Under the pieces are notes generated by a model. The model did no database searches. It was not told the origin of the DNA and worked only from the letters and a program-made list of their open reading frames with translations. The position numbers were made by a program, and so were the translations under genes. DNA of 64,000 nucleotides from Atopomonas sediminilitoris (GTDB lineage Bacteria > Pseudomonadota > Gammaproteobacteria > Pseudomonadales > Pseudomonadaceae), in the NCBI RefSeq assembly GCF_022601735.1, contig NZ_JAKUMM010000001.1:357191-421190 (forward strand). Direction: 5' to 3'. Positions 57,023 through 64,000 of the stretch are shown in pieces (the stretch's first letter is position 1; each line of letters starts with the position of its first letter).

Positions 57023-57038
57023 TGCCAAGGCCATGCCA
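57023..57038 (-). promoter_or_regulatory. Sigma-54 (-24/-12) promoter of the glycerol-type ABC operon
   Basis: On the minus strand TGGCATGGCCTTGGCA fits the RpoN consensus TGGCACG-N4-TTGCA with two mismatches. The invariant GG (-24) and GC (-12) are 10 bp apart, the required spacing. Transcription would start near 57012, giving a leader of about 45 nt. A divergent enhancer-binding protein gene supports the call. Confidence 0.78.
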
Positions 57039-57139
57039 AGCCCTGCCATATCACTGCAACAAATCAACAATCCATTGTTTTATAAGCACTTTAAAAACAA
57101 CGCCACCTGTTAGCCGTCATCGCACATCCTCACCACAGC

Positions 57140-57195
57140 TGTTCGTTTTGAACAACTGAACACCCGCGCCGGTTGACACTGAACAACCCTGAACA
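57140..57195. promoter_or_regulatory. Enhancer-like cluster of TGTTC/GAACA half-sites
   Basis: Half-sites occur at 57140-57144 (TGTTC) and at 57150-57154, 57158-57162, 57181-57185 and 57191-57195 (GAACA). The first two form an inverted repeat with a 5-bp spacer; the last two repeat at a 10-bp interval. The cluster is about 110-165 bp upstream of the sigma-54 promoter, the usual place for activator sites, and about 70-130 bp before the regulator gene. The whole 56968-57266 gap is regulatory; no gene is seen. Confidence 0.65.
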
Positions 57196-57266
57196 CCACC
57201 CTGTGCACAGTGCAAGCAGTCAGCACACCGCCATAACAATAACTGCGGAACCGGCAAGGGACTCCC

Positions 57267-59165
57267 ATGACTGAGACCACACCCGCCGCCTCTCACGAAG
57301 CGGTCATCCAAGATTCTTGGTCACGCTGCCGTGCGTTTGGCCTAGACCACAACAGCCACCCGCATTTTGGTCTGCCCGGCAAGAGCGCTGTGTCCGAGCT
57401 GCTCGACAGCCAACACGCCTTGGTGCAAACCACCCAGCAAGAAGTACTGCCCTACTACGGCAACATCTTGGCCAACTCCAAATGCTTGATCATGCTGGCG
57501 GACAACCAAGGCCAACTGCTGCAATCGTGGGGCGATCAGCGCTTTATTGAGCCGTCCTACGCTGCCGGCTTTACACCCGGCGCCAACTGGCTTGAGCGCG
57601 GCACCGGCACCAATGCCATCGGCACCGCGCTATCTTGCGGGCACGCCGTGCACATTCAGCACGACGAGCACTTTCTTAAAGCCAACCGCTTTATGACCGG
57701 CTCGGCGTCACCGATTTTCAACGAACAACGCGAGATGATCGCGGTGCTGGATGTCTCCAGCGACAGTTACCTGCCGCCAGCCCACACCTTGGGCATGGTG
57801 AAGATGATGAGTCAGTCGGTGGAAAACCGCCTGATCCTCAATTTATTCCGTCAGCGCTACTTTCAACTGACCTTTAACACCAGCCTGAACAACCTCGAAA
57901 GCCCGTGGTCGGGGCTGCTGATCTTTGATGAGGACGGCTTTATCGTCTCCGCCAACCGGCGCGCCGACAGTTTGCTCGGCATCCAGCTCACCCGCTTAAG
58001 CTTGGACAAGCTGTTTGATATACCGCTGACCCGCCTGCTCAATCAGCCCGACGGCCTGTCCTTTACCCTGCGTGCGCAAGGCCGCTTTCGTTTTCATGCC
58101 CGCCTTGAGCACCCGCAAACCCCGCCACCGATCAAAGCGCGTGACTTTCGCAGCACCGCCGTGGCTGCCGAAGCCAAGCCTGAGCCGGCAAGCGCGCCAG
58201 CACTACTCACCCTCGAAGCCATCAACCTAGGCGATCCACGCGTCGACAAGGCCGTACGCCAAGCCGTGCGCCTGCTGGAAAAAGACATTCCCATTCTGGT
58301 GCAAGGTGAAACCGGGGTCGGTAAAGAGGTGTTCGTCAAAGCGCTGCACCACGCCAGCTCGCGCGCCAAGCAAAACCTAGTGGCGGTGAATTGCGCCGCC
58401 ATTCCCGCCGAGCTGGTCGAGTCCGAGTTATTTGGCTATGAAAAAGGGGCCTTCACCGGCGCCAACCAAAAAGGCAGCGTCGGGCTCATCCGCAAGGCCC
58501 ACAAAGGCACGTTGTTTTTGGATGAGGTCGGCGACATGCCGCTGCGCGTGCAAGCGCGCCTGCTGCGGGTACTGCAAGAGCGCTGCGTGCAACCGCTGGG
58601 CAGTAGCGAGTTGTACCCAGTGGATATCCGCCTGATCTCGGCCACCAACCGCCCACTGCGCTTAGACGTAGAGCAACAACTGTTCCGCCAAGACCTGTAC
58701 TACCGCATCAGCGGCCTAAACCTCGAACTGCCGCCCTTGCGCGAGCGCAGCGACCGCTTGGCCATGTTTCAGCGCATCTGGCTACATCACCGCGAACCAC
58801 AGCAACAGGCCGGTTTAAGCCAAGAGGTGCTTGCGCTATTCCAACAACATCCGTGGCCCGGCAACCTGCGCCAGCTCAGCAGCGTGATGCAGATTGCGCT
58901 GGCCATGGCCGATGATCGGCCGATTAAGCCTGAACATTTACCGGATGACTTTTTTGCCGATCTGCCAGCCAGTCAACGCTGCGGCGCGGCGACCAGCCCG
59001 AGCGCAATCACGCCGCCATCCCGTGTTAGCGCACTCGATACAGAAGCACAGCTGGCCGAGCAATTAGTTGCCTGTGAAGGCAATGTCTCCGCGCTGGCAC
59101 GGCAACTTGGCGTCAGCCGCAACACCCTGTACAAACGCCTGCGCGAGCAAGGTCTTAAGGAATAA
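57267..59165 (+). CDS. Sigma-54-dependent enhancer-binding regulator (AcoR-like)
   Basis: 632 residues: a GAF-type sensor at about 50-195, a PAS-like region near 215-285, the AAA+ domain with Walker A GETGVGK (347-353), the sigma-54 contact loop GAFTGA (394-399) and Walker B GTLFLDE (414-420), and a Fis-type helix-turn-helix at about 605-630 (VSALARQLGVSRNTLYKRL). This is the AcoR/FhlA-like layout of activators that open RpoN promoters on sensing a small molecule. Divergent from the transporter, which it probably activates. The nature of the signal is unknown; glycerol or a related polyol is a guess. Confidence 0.9.
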   Translation: MTETTPAASHEAVIQDSWSRCRAFGLDHNSHPHFGLPGKSAVSELLDSQHALVQTTQQEVLPYYGNILANSKCLIMLADNQGQLLQSWGDQRFIEPSYAAGFTPGANWLERGTGTNAIGTALSCGHAVHIQHDEHFLKANRFMTGSASPIFNEQREMIAVLDVSSDSYLPPAHTLGMVKMMSQSVENRLILNLFRQRYFQLTFNTSLNNLESPWSGLLIFDEDGFIVSANRRADSLLGIQLTRLSLDKLFDIPLTRLLNQPDGLSFTLRAQGRFRFHARLEHPQTPPPIKARDFRSTAVAAEAKPEPASAPALLTLEAINLGDPRVDKAVRQAVRLLEKDIPILVQGETGVGKEVFVKALHHASSRAKQNLVAVNCAAIPAELVESELFGYEKGAFTGANQKGSVGLIRKAHKGTLFLDEVGDMPLRVQARLLRVLQERCVQPLGSSELYPVDIRLISATNRPLRLDVEQQLFRQDLYYRISGLNLELPPLRERSDRLAMFQRIWLHHREPQQQAGLSQEVLALFQQHPWPGNLRQLSSVMQIALAMADDRPIKPEHLPDDFFADLPASQRCGAATSPSAITPPSRVSALDTEAQLAEQLVACEGNVSALARQLGVSRNTLYKRLREQGLKE

Positions 59166-59184
59166 GGCCGTCTCCCAGACACGC

Positions 59185-59219
59185 AAAAGCCCAGCAAACG
59201 CGAGGTCTGCTGGGCTTTT
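59185..59219. terminator. Bidirectional terminator between the regulator and cysS
   Basis: AAAAGCCCAGCA and TGCTGGGCTTTT form a perfect 12-bp stem with an 11-nt loop, between the regulator and the opposing cysS gene. Confidence 0.85.
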
Positions 59220-59246
59220 CTAACGCGCCTAATCTACCAACGCTGA

Positions 59247-60632
59247 CTAGTCAGCCAAGCGCCACGTGGTGCCGCCTTTGGCATCTTCCAACACCACGCC
59301 CATGGCGGTGAGTTGATCGCGGATGCGGTCGCTTTCGGCCCAGTTCTTATCGGCACGCGCTTGTAAGCGCGCCGCGATCAAGGCGTCGACTTCGGCAGCA
59401 TCGACTTTGCCGGCAGCACCGGCTTGGAGGAACTCTTCCGGCGCCAGTTGCAGCACGCCGAGCACCTCAGCCAGTGCCTTTAAACGTGCCGCCAAGCCAG
59501 CCGCCGCTTGCGGATCACTGTCGCGCAAGCGGTTGACTTCACGTGCCAGCTCAAACAGCACCGCACAGGCCTCGGGGCTGTTGAAGTCATCGTCCATCGC
59601 CGCGGCAAAACGCTCGGCATACGCCTCGCCGCCAGTGGGGGCGACGTCGGGCAAACCTTTAAGGGCGTTGTAGAAGCGCTCCAGCGCCGACTTAGCTTCT
59701 TTCAAGCTGTCTTCGGCGTAGTTGATTGGGCTGCGGTAGTGGCTGGATACCAACAGGTAGCGCACCACTTCGGGGTGATACTTTTCCAGCACTTCGCGGA
59801 TGGTGAAGAAGTTGCCCAAGCTCTTGGACATCTTCTCGCCATCCACGCGCACCGCGCCGGCGTGCATCCACGCATTGGCGTACTGCTTGCCGGTGGCCGC
59901 TTCGCTCTGAGCGATTTCGTTTTCGTGGTGGGGGAACACCAAGTCCGGGCCGCCGCCGTGAATATCAAAGGTATCGCCCAAGCAGCAGGTGGACATCACC
60001 GAGCACTCGATGTGCCAACCGGGACGCCCCTGCCCCCACGGTGAAGCCCAACTTGGCTCACCGGGCTTGGCGGCTTTCCACAGGACAAAATCCAGCGGAT
60101 CTTCTTTGGACTCATCGACCTCGATGCGCGCACCGATCTTTAAGTCTTCGATCTTGCGCCGCGACAGCTTGCCGTAGCCCACAAACTTGGCCACGCGGTA
60201 GTACACATCGCCATTGCTGGCAGCGTAGGCAAAGCCTTTGTCGATCAGGGTCTGGATCATCGTGTGCATGCCATCGATGTGCGCGGTGGCGCGCGGCTCG
60301 ATATCTGGGCGCAACACGTTAAGGCGTGCTTCGTCTTCATGCATGGCGGCGATCATGCGCTCGACCAGTGCTTCGAACGGCTCACCATTCTCATTGGCCC
60401 GCTTGATGATCTTGTCGTCGATGTCGGTGATATTACGCACGTAGGTCACGTCATAGCCGCGCGCGCGCAGCCAGCGGGTGACCACGTCAAAGGCCACCAT
60501 CACACGGGCATGGCCAATGTGGCAGAAGTCGTACACCGTCATGCCGCACACGTACAGGCGCACGTGGTTACCTTCGAGCGGCTTTAGCGCTTCTTTGGTT
60601 TTGCTTAACGTGCTGTAGATCGTCAGTGCCAT
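59247..60632 (-). CDS. cysS: Cysteinyl-tRNA synthetase
   Basis: 461 residues, the E. coli length. Class I motifs HIGH (in CHIGHARV) and KMSKS (in KMSKSLGN) are present, as is the cysteine-zinc site beginning YVCGMTVYD. It charges tRNA-Cys. The ATG at 60632 overlaps the glnS stop by one base (TGATG), so the two synthetases are translationally coupled. The ORF extends 4 codons further into glnS, which was rejected. Confidence 0.97.
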   Translation of the reverse strand: MALTIYSTLSKTKEALKPLEGNHVRLYVCGMTVYDFCHIGHARVMVAFDVVTRWLRARGYDVTYVRNITDIDDKIIKRANENGEPFEALVERMIAAMHEDEARLNVLRPDIEPRATAHIDGMHTMIQTLIDKGFAYAASNGDVYYRVAKFVGYGKLSRRKIEDLKIGARIEVDESKEDPLDFVLWKAAKPGEPSWASPWGQGRPGWHIECSVMSTCCLGDTFDIHGGGPDLVFPHHENEIAQSEAATGKQYANAWMHAGAVRVDGEKMSKSLGNFFTIREVLEKYHPEVVRYLLVSSHYRSPINYAEDSLKEAKSALERFYNALKGLPDVAPTGGEAYAERFAAAMDDDFNSPEACAVLFELAREVNRLRDSDPQAAAGLAARLKALAEVLGVLQLAPEEFLQAGAAGKVDAAEVDALIAARLQARADKNWAESDRIRDQLTAMGVVLEDAKGGTTWRLAD

Positions 60633-62305
60633 CACTGCCCCCATGAATCGCGCAGGGTGACGGTGCGGTTAAACACCGGCGCGCCGGGCTTAGAGTCTTT
60701 TGAGTCGACGCAGAAGTAGCCTTCGCGCTCAAACTGGAAGCGGTCTTCCGCCACCGCCTTGGCCAAGGATGGCTCGGCGCGGCAACCGCTGAGCACCACC
60801 AAGGACTCTGGATTGATGTTATCGAGGAAGTTGCCCTCGGCATCGCCTTCGGCTTTTTCTGGGTTGGCCGACTTGAACAAGCGGTCGTACAAGCGCACTT
60901 CGCACTCGACGCTCTCCGCGGCCGGCACCCAATGAATCACACCCTTGACCTTGCGGCCCTCGGGGTTCTTACCCAAGGTGTTTTCGTCGTAGCTGCAACG
61001 CAATTCAACAATGTTGCCGTCGGCATCTTTGATCGCCTCGTCGGCGCGAATCACGTAGCTGCCACGCAGGCGCACTTCGCCACCGGGGACTAGGCGCTTA
61101 AAGCCTGCTGGCGGCACTTCTTCAAAGTCGCTGGCGTCGATGTAAATCTCACGTGAGAACGGCAGCTCACGCACGCCCATGTCTTGCTTGGGGTGGCAGG
61201 GCAGCTGCAGATTCTCGACTTGGCCTTCGGGGTAATTGCTGATCACCACTTTCAGCGGTTTCAGCACGCACATGGCGCGCGGTGCGTTGGCATCGAGGTC
61301 GTCACGAATGGCGAACTCAAGCATGCCGATATCCACCACGCCACCGGCGCGGTTAACGCCGATCATGTCGCAGAAGGTGCGAATCGAAGCGGGGGTATAA
61401 CCACGGCGGCGGTAGCCCGACAGCGTCGACATGCGCGGGTCATCCCAACCGCTAACGTGCTGCTCATCCACTAATTGCTTGAGCTTGCGCTTACTGGTGA
61501 TGGTGTAGTTCAGGTTAAGACGGGCAAATTCGTACTGACGCGGTTGCGCCGGCACCGGCAAGTTGGCCAAGAACCACTCGTACAGCGGGCGATGGTCTTC
61601 GAACTCCAGCGTACAAATGGAGTGGGTGATGCCTTCCAGCGCATCCGACTGACCGTGGGTAAAGTCGTAGCTGGGGTAGATGCACCACTTGTCACCGGTC
61701 TGGTGGTGATGGGCATGACGAATGCGGTACAGAATCGGGTCGCGCAAATTGATGTTGGGCGAAGCCATATCAATCTTGGCCCTGAGCGAGCGCGTGCCAT
61801 CGGCGAACTCACCGGCTTTCATGCGCGCAAACAGGTCGAGGTTCTCTTCAACGCTGCGCTCACGGAACGGGCTGTTTTTGCCCGGCTCCGTCAAGCTGCC
61901 ACGGTAGGCACGCATTTCTTCGCCATTTAAGTCGCAGACAAACGCCTTACCGGCTTTGATCAGCTCAAGCGCCCAGGCGTGCAACTGCTCAAAGTAGTTG
62001 GAGGCATAACGCGCCTCGCCCGCCCACTGAAAGCCCAGCCACCGCACATCGCTCTTGATGGCATCGATGTATTCCTGATCTTCCTTGGCCGGATTGGTGT
62101 CATCAAAGCGCAAATGACACTGACCGCCAAACTCTTGCGCTAAGCCAAAGTTCAGACAAATCGACTTGGCATGACCAATGTGCAGATAGCCGTTAGGCTC
62201 AGGCGGAAAGCGCGTGACAATCTTGGCGTGTTTGCCACTCTCCAGATCATCCTGCACGATGGTGCGCAAAAAGTTAGCGGCGGCGGGCGTTTCAGGCTTG
62301 CTCAT
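60632..62305 (-). CDS. glnS: Glutaminyl-tRNA synthetase
   Basis: 557 residues. The class I HIGH motif is in [10 protein letters not shown] and the KMSKS-equivalent in [10 protein letters not shown]. The anticodon-binding beta-barrel domains fill the C-terminal half. It charges tRNA-Gln. First gene of glnS-cysS; the divergent space to ppiB (62306-62428) contains a TATGAT-type -10 for glnS but no convincing -35. Confidence 0.97.
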   Translation of the reverse strand: MSKPETPAAANFLRTIVQDDLESGKHAKIVTRFPPEPNGYLHIGHAKSICLNFGLAQEFGGQCHLRFDDTNPAKEDQEYIDAIKSDVRWLGFQWAGEARYASNYFEQLHAWALELIKAGKAFVCDLNGEEMRAYRGSLTEPGKNSPFRERSVEENLDLFARMKAGEFADGTRSLRAKIDMASPNINLRDPILYRIRHAHHHQTGDKWCIYPSYDFTHGQSDALEGITHSICTLEFEDHRPLYEWFLANLPVPAQPRQYEFARLNLNYTITSKRKLKQLVDEQHVSGWDDPRMSTLSGYRRRGYTPASIRTFCDMIGVNRAGGVVDIGMLEFAIRDDLDANAPRAMCVLKPLKVVISNYPEGQVENLQLPCHPKQDMGVRELPFSREIYIDASDFEEVPPAGFKRLVPGGEVRLRGSYVIRADEAIKDADGNIVELRCSYDENTLGKNPEGRKVKGVIHWVPAAESVECEVRLYDRLFKSANPEKAEGDAEGNFLDNINPESLVVLSGCRAEPSLAKAVAEDRFQFEREGYFCVDSKDSKPGAPVFNRTVTLRDSWGQ

Positions 62306-62428
62306 AAATGCTTGTTCGCTGTGCTATGCGGCCGGGGTAGGCCGGAAAAATCAAAGGCCGTATCATACCCGAACCGGCCAACTCCCTGACAGGGCCGACC
62401 CGATTCCCTTATTGACGAGCATTTACGC

Positions 62429-62923
62429 ATGATCAAGCTGCACACCAACTACGGCGTTATCGCCATCAACCTGTTTGAAGACAAAGCCCCCAAGACCTGC
62501 GCCAACTTCAAAGAGTACGTCGCCAGCGGGCATTACGACGGCACCGTGTTTCACCGCGTGATCAATAACTTCATGATCCAAGGCGGCGGCTTTGCTCAAG
62601 GCATGCAGCAAAAAAGCACCCGCGCACCGATTGAAAACGAGGCTGACAACGGCTTAAGCAACAAAGTTGGCACCTTGGCCATGGCGCGCACTTCTGATCC
62701 GCACTCTGCCAGCGCACAGTTTTTCATCAACGTCGCCGACAACGATTTCCTCAACCACTCGGGCAAGAACACCCAAGGCTGGGGCTACGCCGTGTTTGCC
62801 GAAGTGGTCGAAGGCATGGACGTGGTCAACAGCATCAAGCAAGTGGCCACCACCGGTCGTATGGGCCACCAAGACGTGCCCGTCGAAGACGTGGTCATCG
62901 AGCGGGCTGAGATCGTCGAGTAA
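62429..62923 (+). CDS. ppiB: Cytoplasmic peptidyl-prolyl cis-trans isomerase B (cyclophilin)
   Basis: 164 residues, one cyclophilin domain with no signal peptide: [28 protein letters not shown] and [10 protein letters not shown] are conserved. It helps fold cytoplasmic proteins. It precedes lpxH by 3 bp, and diverges from glnS, the order I recall in Pseudomonas (lpxH-ppiB-glnS-cysS). Confidence 0.96.
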   Translation: MIKLHTNYGVIAINLFEDKAPKTCANFKEYVASGHYDGTVFHRVINNFMIQGGGFAQGMQQKSTRAPIENEADNGLSNKVGTLAMARTSDPHSASAQFFINVADNDFLNHSGKNTQGWGYAVFAEVVEGMDVVNSIKQVATTGRMGHQDVPVEDVVIERAEIVE

Positions 62924-62926
62924 CGA

Positions 62927-63649
62927 GTGCGCACACTCTTTATTTCCGACCTGCACTTAGAAGCCGAGCGCCCGGATATCACCCGGGCGTTTCTGCGCTT
63001 TCTCGACCAAGAAGCCCAAGGCTGCGCCGCGCTGTACATCTTGGGCGACTTCTTTGAAGTGTGGATCGGCGACGACGCCCAAGCGCCTTTTCAGCGCGAC
63101 ATCGCAACACGGCTGAAGGCGCTAAGTGCCGTCGGCACTGTGATTTATCTGATGCACGGCAATCGCGACTTTATGCTGGGCAAGGCTTTTTGCCGCCAAG
63201 CCGGCGCCACCTTGCTGGCCGATCCAACGGTGATCACCCTCGCCGGCGAGCGCACCCTGCTCACCCATGGCGACCTGTTGTGCACCGAAGACCTTGGCTA
63301 TCAAAAAATGCGCCGTTTGCTGCGCAACCCCGTCAGCCTGTGGCTGCTGCGACACTTGCCATTAAGCAAACGCCAACAGTTGGCGCGCAAGCTGCGCAAC
63401 CAAAGCAAAAACAGCACGCAAATGAAGGCGGCGGCGATCATGGATGTCACCCCCAGCGCGGTGACCGCCTACCTGCAACAATATGGCTGCACGCGCATGA
63501 TCCACGGCCACACGCATCGCCCGGCGCGGCACCCGCTAACACTGCCTAACGCCAGTGCCGAGCGGATTGTGCTCGGCGATTGGGATCAACACCTGTGGTA
63601 CCTCGAAGCACACAACGACGCGCTCACCTTGCAGCAACAAGCGCTTTAA
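62927..63649 (+). CDS. lpxH: UDP-2,3-diacylglucosamine diphosphatase LpxH
   Basis: 240 residues of the calcineurin-like metallophosphatase fold. The metal ligands appear in FISDLHL (D8, H10), [24 protein letters not shown] and IHGHTHRP. It hydrolyses UDP-diacylglucosamine to lipid X at the inner-membrane face in lipid A synthesis. The start is a GTG. Its stop overlaps the miaE stop by 4 bp on the other strand. Confidence 0.96.
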   Translation: MRTLFISDLHLEAERPDITRAFLRFLDQEAQGCAALYILGDFFEVWIGDDAQAPFQRDIATRLKALSAVGTVIYLMHGNRDFMLGKAFCRQAGATLLADPTVITLAGERTLLTHGDLLCTEDLGYQKMRRLLRNPVSLWLLRHLPLSKRQQLARKLRNQSKNSTQMKAAAIMDVTPSAVTAYLQQYGCTRMIHGHTHRPARHPLTLPNASAERIVLGDWDQHLWYLEAHNDALTLQQQAL

Positions 63650-64000
63650 AGGGTGACCGGCACGCCGCTGTGAAAGCGAAATTGCTCATCTGGGCTGGCG
63701 ATCAAGCGGTTTTCTTCAGCACGAAACAGCTCGATACGTGCCTCAACGTCATCCTCACCGCCGTACAGGCGCGCCAACTCGATGTAACCGAGAAAGTGCC
63801 GTCCTTCGCTTTCTAATAGACCGGCATAGAACTTGGCCAAATCCGCATCCAAATACGGCACCAGCGCTGCAAAGCGCTCGCACGAGCGCGCCTCGATAAA
63901 AGCCCCCGCGATAAGCGTGTCGATCAGCTTGTGCGGCTCCTGCGCGCGCACCAGCTGACGCAAGCCGGCCGCGTAACGCGAAGCGCTTAAGCCCTTCAAG
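63646..64000 (-). CDS. miaE: tRNA-(ms2io6A) hydroxylase MiaE, C-terminal part (cut by the window edge)
   Basis: The visible 118 residues are the C-terminal part of a protein of about 200; the N-terminus lies beyond position 64000. The diiron motif [11 protein letters not shown] and the later [12 protein letters not shown] (ExxH) are seen, as is the end [11 protein letters not shown]. MiaE hydroxylates the isopentenyl group at A37 of some tRNAs. It converges on lpxH with a 4-bp overlap and no terminator between. Confidence 0.9.
   Translation of the reverse strand, partial: LKGLSASRYAAGLRQLVRAQEPHKLIDTLIAGAFIEARSCERFAALVPYLDADLAKFYAGLLESEGRHFLGYIELARLYGGEDDVEARIELFRAEENRLIASPDEQFRFHSGVPVTL

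Noticed and set aside
57041..57055. Second sigma-54-like sequence (TGGCAGG...TTGGCA) near the operon promoter
   Set aside because: The GG-to-GC spacing is one base short, so the 57023-57038 match was preferred.

Overview
The window is an ordinary-looking chromosomal segment of a gammaproteobacterium of the Pseudomonas lineage. This rests on gene content and on protein resemblance recalled from Pseudomonas: an AmrZ-type regulator, the tol-pal and ruv blocks, FimL, LdcA, and the order tig-clpP-clpX-lon-hupB-tRNA-ppiD. I see no insertion sequence, phage, integrase or CRISPR array. The species cannot be named from what I can see.

Layout. 1-3.4 kb: a terminator, tRNA-Arg(CCU) with its own promoter, amrZ, a small secreted protein, a LysR regulator, an alpha/beta hydrolase and a periplasmic cyclophilin. 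3.5-6.1 kb (minus): nadA, tRNA-Lys, queC and queE. 6.2-13.8 kb (minus): cell-envelope block cpoB-pal-tolB-tolA-tolR-tolQ-ybgC, continuing into ruvB-ruvA-ruvC. 13.85-15.84 kb (minus): a MscS-like channel paired with an unrecognised P-loop ATPase, lying between two otherwise familiar blocks. 16-24 kb: an APH-like kinase with a short-chain dehydrogenase, a TauE-type exporter, nudC, fimL and nhaB. 24-30.6 kb: ldcA, dnaQ, rnhA, a methyltransferase, gloB and mltD. 30.7-40.6 kb: an HDOD-GAF protein and a Yej-type peptide/oligopeptide ABC operon with two binding proteins, followed by fabI. 40.7-49.2 kb (minus): ppiD, tRNA-Asp, hupB, lon, clpX, clpP and tig, the protein quality-control cluster. 49.5-50.9 kb: tRNA-Leu, -His and -Arg, then folD. 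51-59.2 kb: a glycerol-type ABC operon with a divergent sigma-54 activator. 59.2-64 kb: cysS, glnS, ppiB, lpxH and the 3' part of miaE.

Working units. TolQ-TolR-TolA-TolB-Pal-CpoB form the envelope-constriction machine. RuvABC resolves Holliday junctions. QueE and QueC act in 7-deazaguanine synthesis. Trigger factor, ClpXP, Lon, PpiD and HU sit together, with a heat-shock-like promoter before lon and a strong sigma-70 promoter before hupB. The ABC operon at 51-57 kb has a good -24/-12 promoter about 110 bp from a cluster of TGTTC/GAACA half-sites, next to an enhancer-binding protein gene, so its control can be read from the DNA.

The least explained items are the MscS/ATPase pair, the strict division of canonical and degenerate ATPase motifs between the two subunits of the glycerol-type transporter, the helically phased repeats upstream of the peptide transporter, and the two mispaired positions in the acceptor stem of tRNA-Arg(CCU). 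Assignments come from reading motifs and from memory of known proteins; no search was run.
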